Source of the DNA: WQTU01 sp031548835
Lineage (GTDB): Bacteria; Spirochaetota; Spirochaetia; CADAEX01
Reading direction: 5' to 3'
NCBI GenBank assembly: GCA_031548835.1
Contig: JAVBQS010000083.1
Location: 1 to 30,654 of the forward strand
Length of the DNA: 30,654 bases
The position numbers and the translations under genes were made by a program. The notes under the pieces were generated by a model that had not been told where the DNA came from, ran no database searches, and was given only the letters and a program-made list of their open reading frames with translations. Below, piece by piece: positions 24,152-30,654 of this stretch (positions within the stretch are counted from its first letter, which is position 1; the number at the start of each line of letters is the position of its first letter).

Positions 24152-25531
24152 ATGAAAAGGTATAACAATTCTATGATAGATATGACACAGGGGAAACCTT
24201 TAAAATTGATTTCCCGTTTTGCATTGCCGCTGCTTGCAGGAAATGTCTTACAGCAGATGTATAATCTGGTAGACAGCATTATTGTAGGCAATTTTATAGG
24301 TAAAGAAGCTCTTGCAGCAGTGGGAAATTCCTTTATCATCCTCTTTCTTCTTACATCTCTTTTTATGGGAATAGGACTTGGGGCTACAATTATGATTTCC
24401 CAATTTTTCGGAGCAAAACGCATTAACAGGGTAAAAGATACAGTAGACACTATGTATATTGCCATGGTTATTGCAAGCATAGCAGTAACTATTATTGGAT
24501 TAATTATTTCAAAACCTTTGCTTATATTGATGAACACACCTGCGGGAATAACTTTAGATTGGTCGGTTGAGTATTTGCATATTTTATTTTTAGGAACAAT
24601 TTTCAGTTTTGGCTATAATATAAATAGCAGCATTCTCCAGGGGCTTGGAGATAGCAAAAGGCCTCTATTCTTTCTTGCTATTGCTACTATTTTAAATATT
24701 TTACTTGACCTTCTCTTTGTAGTTGCTTTTGCCTGGGGTGTTTCAGGCGTGGCATTGGCAACTATATTATCCCAGGCTTTCTCTTTTTTCTTTGGAACCT
24801 GGTTTATAAACAAGCATGTGGAAACAATTACTATATCTTTGCGTAAAATACAGCTAAATACCCAGATACTTATTCAAAGTATTAGAATCGGGCTGCCTGC
24901 AGGAATTCAGAATGTACTTTTTTCTCTTGGTGTCATGGTACTTCTGCGGTTGGTAAATAGTTACGGCCCTGCTTTTATGGCCGGGTATAGCAGTGTGGGA
25001 AAAATAGATTCTTTTGCATTTATGCCAATAACCAGTTTTGCTACTGCAGTTACCACATATGTAGGACAAAATATAGGAGCAAGAAAAATGGACAGGGTAA
25101 AATCAGGAGTAAGAACTTCACTTATTTTATCCGGCGGTTTATGTATTGCTATAAGTATTTTGGTTCTTATATTTGGCAGATATCTTATGATGGCATTTTG
25201 TTCTGATGAGGAAGTTATACAAACAGGTATAGAATTTCTTAAACGGCTTATGCCTCCTTATGTGCTGCTTTCATCGCTTTTTATTATAAATGCATCGCTT
25301 CGCGGAGCAGGAAATTCAATACTGCCTCTAATAACTTCTATTGTATCTATGCTTGTATTCCGTGTTCCTATGGCTTATATACTAGACCACTTTTTTGGAA
25401 AATATGATATGTTCTGGTGCTATGGCATAGGCTGGGCTGCAGGTGTGTGTATTTCAGGAATTTATTATATATCAGGGCACTGGAAGAAAAAAGCATTTCA
25501 TTCATTGGAAGCAACTGATAATGAAAAATAA
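24152..25531 (+). CDS. MATE-family multidrug exporter
   Basis: 459 residues with about 12 predicted membrane helices. The N-terminal pattern MTQGKPLKLISRFALPLLAGNVLQQMYNLVDSIIVGNFIGKEALAAVGNS is characteristic of MATE transporters, as is SILQGLGDSKRPLFF in the middle and NASLRGAGNSILPL near the end. It exports drugs or other cations in exchange for H+ or Na+. The first ATG is at 24152; the ATG at 24173 is also possible and gives the common start MIDMTQG, with AAAGG about 12 bases upstream. There is no obvious operon partner. Confidence 0.9.
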   Translation: MKRYNNSMIDMTQGKPLKLISRFALPLLAGNVLQQMYNLVDSIIVGNFIGKEALAAVGNSFIILFLLTSLFMGIGLGATIMISQFFGAKRINRVKDTVDTMYIAMVIASIAVTIIGLIISKPLLILMNTPAGITLDWSVEYLHILFLGTIFSFGYNINSSILQGLGDSKRPLFFLAIATILNILLDLLFVVAFAWGVSGVALATILSQAFSFFFGTWFINKHVETITISLRKIQLNTQILIQSIRIGLPAGIQNVLFSLGVMVLLRLVNSYGPAFMAGYSSVGKIDSFAFMPITSFATAVTTYVGQNIGARKMDRVKSGVRTSLILSGGLCIAISILVLIFGRYLMMAFCSDEEVIQTGIEFLKRLMPPYVLLSSLFIINASLRGAGNSILPLITSIVSMLVFRVPMAYILDHFFGKYDMFWCYGIGWAAGVCISGIYYISGHWKKKAFHSLEATDNEK

Positions 25532-25602
25532 GATCTATAATTTTAATTAATTTATTTTAGACTGATATTAAAGATAGATTTTTTATATAAGTTTATAATT
25601 AT

Positions 25603-25657
25603 TAGATCTGTTCGATAACTCTGTTAAAAGTCATTTTGCAAACATCGAACAGGTCTA
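25603..25657. repeat. Dispersed terminal-inverted-repeat element, short copy
   Basis: The 55-base element has near-perfect inverted ends: TAGATCTGTTCGAT at 25603-25616, and ATCGAACAGGTCTA at 25644-25657. Its core matches the element near 9067-9109 in opposite orientation at 39 of 43 positions. It lies at the left edge of the accessory-looking region, after the MATE gene. Confidence 0.75.
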
Positions 25658-25758
25658 TTATATTATTTGTAAGCAATGATATTTTTTGATTTTAAAGGCA
25701 AGGGATTTCTAAAGTAATATTCCAGAATCCCTTTTGCCAAAACTTAAAAAAGTTTTTC

Positions 25759-27760
25759 TTATGGTGTTACAATATTAAACATTAAATTAAATTTATCCTG
25801 CATATCAAGGAGATCAGTTAATTTTGTTTTGTCTCCTGTAATTTTTATTTTTCCGTTACTTACATAATCATCCAGTTTTGCCATACCTGCAACTACTTCA
25901 TTAAATACAGAACGTGTAGTTACGCTTATAAAAGCATCAGGGCTCTGGACTTGTTTATTTTTTGTATAAATCAAAACTGAATTCCGCAGACTTAAAAGAT
26001 ATTTCTCTTTTGTATCCTGTATCTCAAAATTGATAGCCATTGTTTTGCCTGCTGCTTTATCAATATTCAGGCTTATACCCATAAAGTCAAATATCATTTC
26101 CGGCGTCATTCCTCTTAGTGTGTCAGGACTTGCAACTCCAGGAGGTGTGAAGTTAGGCAAACCGTTACGCAGTTCGCTGGCGCCCTGCAAAAAGTTATTT
26201 CTCCATGTGCCATTTTCTGTCTGATATCCAAGCTGTTCAAGAGCATCAGCTTCAAGGTTTTTTGCATCCTGGTTTGAGGAGTCTGCAAACACAACCTGGT
26301 TCATCACCTGGGCAACCCAGCGGTAATTTCCCTGTTCATAATCTTTCTTTGCCTTGTTTATAATTGAAGAAGCTCCGCCCATATATTCTACAAATTTCTT
26401 TGCAGCATCTACCGGCGGAAGCTGATATAAATCTGCAGGATTGCCGCTATAGAAACCTATATATTTTTGGTACACAGCCTTGGCATCATGATTCAGCGAA
26501 CCATAATAACCGCGGTTATAAAACTGCTTATTAAGAGAATCAGGAAGTTTCATCATCTCACCTACCTCAAGCATTGTATATCCCTGATTAATAAGATTAA
26601 GAGAATGGTCATGGATAAATTTATACATATCGCGTTGTGATGAAAGCATTTCATTTACTCTATTGTTATCCCATATAGGCCAGTGATGCTGGGCAAACAT
26701 AACCTGTGCATCGCTTCCCCACATTTCAATTACATTGTTAAGTGTCTGCCACCAAACTTTTGCATCCCTCACCTCTGCCCCGCGCAGGGTATAAAGATTG
26801 TGCAGGTTATGGGTACAATCCTCAGCTGCGCATATTGCTTTAAACTGAGGGAAATAAAAAAGCATTTCTGCAGGAGCTTCTGTTCCCGGAGCCATGAGGA
26901 ATACTATATCAACTCCATCAACTGTCAGTTTTTGGCCGGTTTGTGAAATAATTGTATTTGGTTCAATAATACCTGATACACCTGTGGAAGCAGTTTTGCC
27001 AAGTCCGTCATCAACCTGCCCTTTTTCTCCCTTAGGCAGAATTGCGCCAGTATGATATAGAGCTCTGCGTCCCATTGCGTTGCCGGCATACACATTTTCA
27101 CTGATGGCTGCTTCAAAAAAACCCTGCGGAGCAATAAGCTTTACTTTTCCAGATTTTACATCATCTTCATTTATAACGCCTTTTACTCCGCCGTAATGGT
27201 CAACATGTGAATGGGTATAAATAACTGCTGCTACCGGTTTTTTGGGAAATTTGGTAGAAATATAGATCAAGGCCTGCCTTCGCAGTTTCCGGTGAAACCA
27301 GCGGATCAATAAGAATAAGGCCTGTCTTTCCTTCGATAATAGTCATATTGGAAAGGTCAAAGCCCCTGATCTGATAGATATTGTCAGTAACTTTAAATAG
27401 CCCATAATTCATGTTAAGCCTGGACTGTCTCCAAAGACTAGGATTAACTGTTGCAGGAGCTGTTTCATTATTCAGGAATGCATAATCCTTCATATTCCAT
27501 ATTGATCTGCCTGTAGCATCTTTAATATCCAGATCAGGAATAGCAGCAATAAGCCCGCGTTGGGCATCTTCAAAATCCTGTTTACTGGTAAAATCAAGTT
27601 CTTTTAAAACAGATATATTTGCATTGCTGGTTGCTGTTGTTGCATCTTTTTGTGCATTATCTGCCTGGCTTGATGATGATTTCTCACCGCCGCCTTTGGC
27701 AAAAAGAAAAGAATTACATAAAAATCCAAAAGAAAACAAAATTATAAATAGTTTTTTCAT
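25759..27760 (-). pseudogene. Alkylsulfatase (SDS hydrolase-type metallo-beta-lactamase), frameshifted
   Basis: Two overlapping frames together form one alkylsulfatase of about 667 residues. The upstream frame (27760 to about 27265) has a signal peptide (MKKLFIILFSFGFLCNSFLFA) and runs to GKTGLILIDPLVSPETAKAG. The downstream frame continues with KFPKKPVAAVIYTHSHVDHYGG, the zinc-binding motif of the family. It ends with the dimerisation and SCP2-like domains, to MFNIVTP. Removing one base near 27262 joins them, with exactly the six residues between LDL and KKPV expected from relatives. There is no slippery site, so this is a mutation or a sequencing error. Intact members cleave alkyl sulfates such as SDS. 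The gene is divergent from hdcA. Confidence 0.85.
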
Positions 27761-28041
27761 TTTTTCTCCTATTTTTTTAAATTTTTCAAGTAAGAAAAAT
27801 TCTTAATCTTAGTATAAGACATTTGCAAAAGGTTTACCCAAAATTCTAACTTTAGTAAAATTTATATTTGTCTAAACAAATTAAGATTATTTTATAATAA
27901 TATAATCAAATAAAATTACTAATAAATATTGCATCAGCTCTTTCCATAACCTAAAATTTAAATATTACTCACTTGGTTAATTATTAATAAAGTCTTTCGT
28001 ATTAAAGGCTTAAATTTGGCAATTAAGGAAGGTAACGAAAA

Positions 28042-28995
28042 ATGAAAACAATTGAAGAAAGACGAAACCGCGAACTGGCAAGAGCAAAAAATGAAAGAAA
28101 TCCAATTAGAGCGCCGCATGTGGACAAAACAGCTATCAGCCCGTACGACAATTATTGCGATGGTTATGGTATGCCTGGCTCTTTTGGAAACGGGTATGTT
28201 AATGTCTTGAAAGTTTCTACAGGGACAATAAAAAAAACAAATGATGAACTGATTGATGGTATTGTTTCATATGACCGTGCAGAAATTAATGATGCCTATA
28301 TCGGTCAGATCAATATGCTAACTGCTTCTTCGTTTTGCGGACTGGCAGGACAAATATGGGGATATGATCTCGCGCGCCATGATGATATTGAGACAGAAAA
28401 AAGCAAACCTCTCTTTTCTGTCAAACAATATAATAAATCTTCCCTTGATGTATATGATGCTAAACCGCTACTGGATGCAGGCATTGAATTATTTGGCACA
28501 GAAAAAGACAGGCGATATCACCTGGTTCCAGGAGCGCATACAATATGCGCCAATAAAGGTATAACTGCTTCCCGTCCTAAAAAAGATAGAGCGCTAAAAG
28601 AAGGGGAAGCATACGGCGTATGGTCTTATATAGCAATATCTATTTCCAATGACCGCAACTATGCGGCAGACCTTTTTATTGAAGATGCAGGCATCTGGAC
28701 AAAAAATGATAATGAGGCAGAACTGAAAGATTTCCTTGATCAGCATAGAAAAGAAATTGTTTGGTCAGTAGTTGAATGCGGGCGTGATTCACATGTTTTG
28801 TTTGACCGTACATATATTGGTTACTCATATGTAATAATGAAGCCGGGTGAAATAGGCGATGCAATTACAGTAGGGCCATATATAACACTTGCAAGAAATG
28901 CAATTACTGTAGATGGTTTTAGCGCATTAAATGAAATAAATCTATCTGGTTGGTTAAAGGCTATGGATTTTAAATCGCTTACCGGTTTGCGTTAA
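28042..28995 (+). CDS. hdcA: Histidine decarboxylase proenzyme, pyruvoyl type
   Basis: Decarboxylates histidine to histamine and CO2, consuming a proton. The proenzyme cleaves itself between two serines, and the second becomes the pyruvoyl cofactor. Here the site is TASSF, between Ser96 and Ser97, giving a beta chain of 96 residues and an alpha chain of 221. VSYDRAE (Tyr77, Asp78, Glu81), CANKG (Lys172) and FIEDAGIW (Glu214) match the active-site residues of the Lactobacillus 30a enzyme. The whole sequence resembles the Clostridium perfringens type most, as I recall it. The N-terminus is slightly longer than in Lactobacillus. GGAAGG precedes the ATG. The antiporter follows after 18 bases, forming a two-gene unit. 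A TTGTCT...TATAAT pair at about 27868-27898 is a weak promoter candidate. Confidence 0.95.
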   Translation: MKTIEERRNRELARAKNERNPIRAPHVDKTAISPYDNYCDGYGMPGSFGNGYVNVLKVSTGTIKKTNDELIDGIVSYDRAEINDAYIGQINMLTASSFCGLAGQIWGYDLARHDDIETEKSKPLFSVKQYNKSSLDVYDAKPLLDAGIELFGTEKDRRYHLVPGAHTICANKGITASRPKKDRALKEGEAYGVWSYIAISISNDRNYAADLFIEDAGIWTKNDNEAELKDFLDQHRKEIVWSVVECGRDSHVLFDRTYIGYSYVIMKPGEIGDAITVGPYITLARNAITVDGFSALNEINLSGWLKAMDFKSLTGLR

Positions 28996-29013
28996 GCTAA
29001 AAAGGAATATAAA

Positions 29014-30510
29014 ATGAGTGATTTAAATCAAAATAATATAGAAACAAAAACGAATGAAAACAACCAGTCCAATGATTCAAGCAAAAAACTTGGGTTAATT
29101 GCACTGATTGGCATAGTTATCAGCGCCATGATTGGCGGCGGCATTTATAACCTGCCGCAAAATATGACAGAAAGCGCTTCAGCAGGAGCAATTATTCTGG
29201 CATGGGTAGTAACCGGCATTGGAGTATGGTTTATTGCAAATACATTCAGAGTATTATCAGCTGCAAGACCTGATCTGACTAACGGCCTTTATACCTATGC
29301 CGAAGCAGGATTTGGAAAGTTTATTGGTTTTTTTGTAGCCTATGGTTATTGGGTATGTAACTGTTTTGCGCTGGTAGCTTATTCTGTTTTAATAATGAAT
29401 ACTTTAAATTATTTTTTTCCATATTTTAAAGGAGGAAACAATATTCCTTCTATTCTTATTGGATCTGTTATCACATGGATTATGTTTTTTTTAACTTTAA
29501 AAGGAGCTCAACAAACAGGAGCTCTTAATATTATAGGAACTATTGGAAAAATAATTCCAGTTATTGTTTTTATTGTAGCTATTTCTGCAATATTTAAACT
29601 TTCTGTTTTTTTAACAAATTTTTGGGGTTCAAGTAACGGCGCTGCAGTTAATTTTAGTTTTAAAAATATATTGCCTCAAATTAAAAGCACAATGCTGGTT
29701 ACTCTCTGGCTTTTTATTGGCATTGAAGGCGCTGTTGTTGTTTCCGGCAGAGCTAAATCCCAGGCACAGGTGCGCACAGCAACTACATGGGGATATCTTT
29801 TAACATTGTTGTTATATGTTATTGTATCGCTGCTGCCTCTGGGTGTTTATTCCCAGACAGATATCAGCGCTATGGCTAATCCATCTACTGCTTATATTAT
29901 GTTAAATAAATTTGGACTCTGGAGCGAAATATTAATGAACATTGGTGTAATTATATCTGTTCTTAGTTCCTGGCTTGTATGGATGCTTATGCTTGGCGAA
30001 ATGCCGCTTGTTGCCGCTCAAAATGGAACATTTCCTAAAATATTTACTAAAGAAAACAAACACGATGCCCCAGCGCCATCGCTTTTTGCAACTACTATTA
30101 TTACACAGGTTATTTTATTTTTTTCCTATTTTGCAGGCAATGCCTGGGATACCATGATAAGCATAACAAGTGTCATGTCTCTGCCATGTTATCTGCTTTG
30201 TACATTATTTCTGTTCAAAATTGTTGTTGAAAATAAATATCCACAAAAAATATTTGCAGGTAAAACAAATGCAATGGTTACAGGACTTGCAGGATCTATC
30301 TATGGCCTATGGCTTATTTATGCTGCAGGGATAAGTTATATGATGATAGCCTGCGTGGTTTATGCTATAGGAATACCGCTTTATATTATTGCAGTAAAAA
30401 GCAATAACAAGTCGGCGACAGTTTTTAAACCATATGAAAAGATTATAGCTGCTGTTGTAATTATCCTTGGCATTATAAGTATTGTTTATTCAGTAATGAA
30501 GGGATTTTAA
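29014..30510 (+). CDS. Histidine/histamine antiporter, APC family
   Basis: 498 residues with about 12-13 predicted membrane helices. The N-terminal LGLIALIGIVISAMIGGGIYNLPQNM is the APC-family unwound helix 1 signature with the substrate-binding GxGI-like loop. The family includes ArcD-like and HdcP-like amino acid/amine antiporters. Placed 18 bases after hdcA with its own AAGGAA site, it most likely exchanges external histidine for internal histamine. The pair gives a proton-motive and acid-resistance cycle. The cytoplasmic N-terminus (about 28 residues) is hydrophilic and Asn-rich. Specificity is inferred from context only. Confidence 0.88.
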   Translation: MSDLNQNNIETKTNENNQSNDSSKKLGLIALIGIVISAMIGGGIYNLPQNMTESASAGAIILAWVVTGIGVWFIANTFRVLSAARPDLTNGLYTYAEAGFGKFIGFFVAYGYWVCNCFALVAYSVLIMNTLNYFFPYFKGGNNIPSILIGSVITWIMFFLTLKGAQQTGALNIIGTIGKIIPVIVFIVAISAIFKLSVFLTNFWGSSNGAAVNFSFKNILPQIKSTMLVTLWLFIGIEGAVVVSGRAKSQAQVRTATTWGYLLTLLLYVIVSLLPLGVYSQTDISAMANPSTAYIMLNKFGLWSEILMNIGVIISVLSSWLVWMLMLGEMPLVAAQNGTFPKIFTKENKHDAPAPSLFATTIITQVILFFSYFAGNAWDTMISITSVMSLPCYLLCTLFLFKIVVENKYPQKIFAGKTNAMVTGLAGSIYGLWLIYAAGISYMMIACVVYAIGIPLYIIAVKSNNKSATVFKPYEKIIAAVVIILGIISIVYSVMKGF

Positions 30511-30579
30511 AATTACTAGAACTCATTTCATAAATGGGAGAAAGAGGAAAAAAAAGAAAAAATCTGATATACTCAAATA

Positions 30580-30654
30580 ATGAGTAAGTTCGAATGTTTA
30601 TCAGATATCCAATGGTCGTTATTAGAACCCATACTACCTGAGACGCCAAAACGA
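30580..30654 (+). mobile_element. IS5-type transposase, N-terminal fragment at window edge
   Basis: The first 25 codons are open to the window end and read MSKFECLSDIQWSLLEPILP, the start expected of IS5/DUF4096-type transposases (typically L-T/S-D-x-Q-W-x-L-x-E-P-L-L-P). The left inverted repeat is not identifiable from one end alone; a candidate near 30515-30540 contains ACTCATTTCATAAATGGGAG. The insertion follows the antiporter stop by 69 bases. The rest of the element lies outside the window. Confidence 0.65.

Noticed and set aside
27255..27300. Programmed ribosomal frameshift in the alkylsulfatase
   Set aside because: No slippery heptamer, stop-codon context or downstream pseudoknot was seen at the joint; the family is normally encoded in one frame.

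Overview
The window looks like a chromosomal segment of an AT-rich spirochaete, probably Treponema-like. This is an inference from several signs. TTG start codons sit behind good Shine-Dalgarno (SD) sequences. There are two divergent elongation factor G paralogues, one of the spirochaete/mitochondrial recycling type. Other signs are a degenerate receiver-PilZ protein, a formylglycine-generating-enzyme-like exported protein, propeller lipoproteins and a folP-cdaA-cdaR-acpS gene order.

Region 1 (about 1-5.7 kb, all minus strand) is a tight operon-like run: folP, cdaA, cdaR, acpS, a DUF2225 gene, truA, a family 4 uracil-DNA glycosylase and the start of priA. It combines folate synthesis, c-di-AMP signalling, ACP activation, tRNA modification and DNA repair/restart. 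The priA fragment carries an in-frame insertion of a palindromic repeat. Region 2 (5.8-14.5 kb) holds a recycling-type EF-G and an EF-G-2-type paralogue. Between them lie an FGE-fold exported protein and a large membrane sensor with a periplasmic propeller and a cytoplasmic HD-GYP domain. Region 3 (14.6-20.7 kb) has trmB and mfd on the minus strand. Divergent from mfd are a secreted protein and a receiver-like PilZ protein whose genes overlap by 4 bases. Region 4 (20.9-25.5 kb) has a radical SAM gene of the AmmeMemoRadiSam family, tRNA-Asn with a promoter and terminator, a seven-repeat propeller lipoprotein divergent from an XRE regulator with two palindromic operators between them, and a MATE exporter.

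Region 5 (25.6-30.65 kb) looks accessory. It begins with a short terminal-inverted-repeat element that also occurs, inverted, near 9.0 kb. A frameshifted alkylsulfatase follows. Next comes a complete two-gene histidine decarboxylation module: pyruvoyl-dependent histidine decarboxylase and an APC-type antiporter, presumably histidine/histamine exchange. The window ends in the first codons of an IS5-like transposase.

The most unusual items are the repeat inside priA, the pyruvoyl histidine decarboxylase module in a probable spirochaete, the operator pair controlling the propeller lipoprotein, the two dispersed inverted-repeat elements, and the pair of non-standard EF-Gs. I found no CRISPR array, rRNA, prophage or clear defence system.
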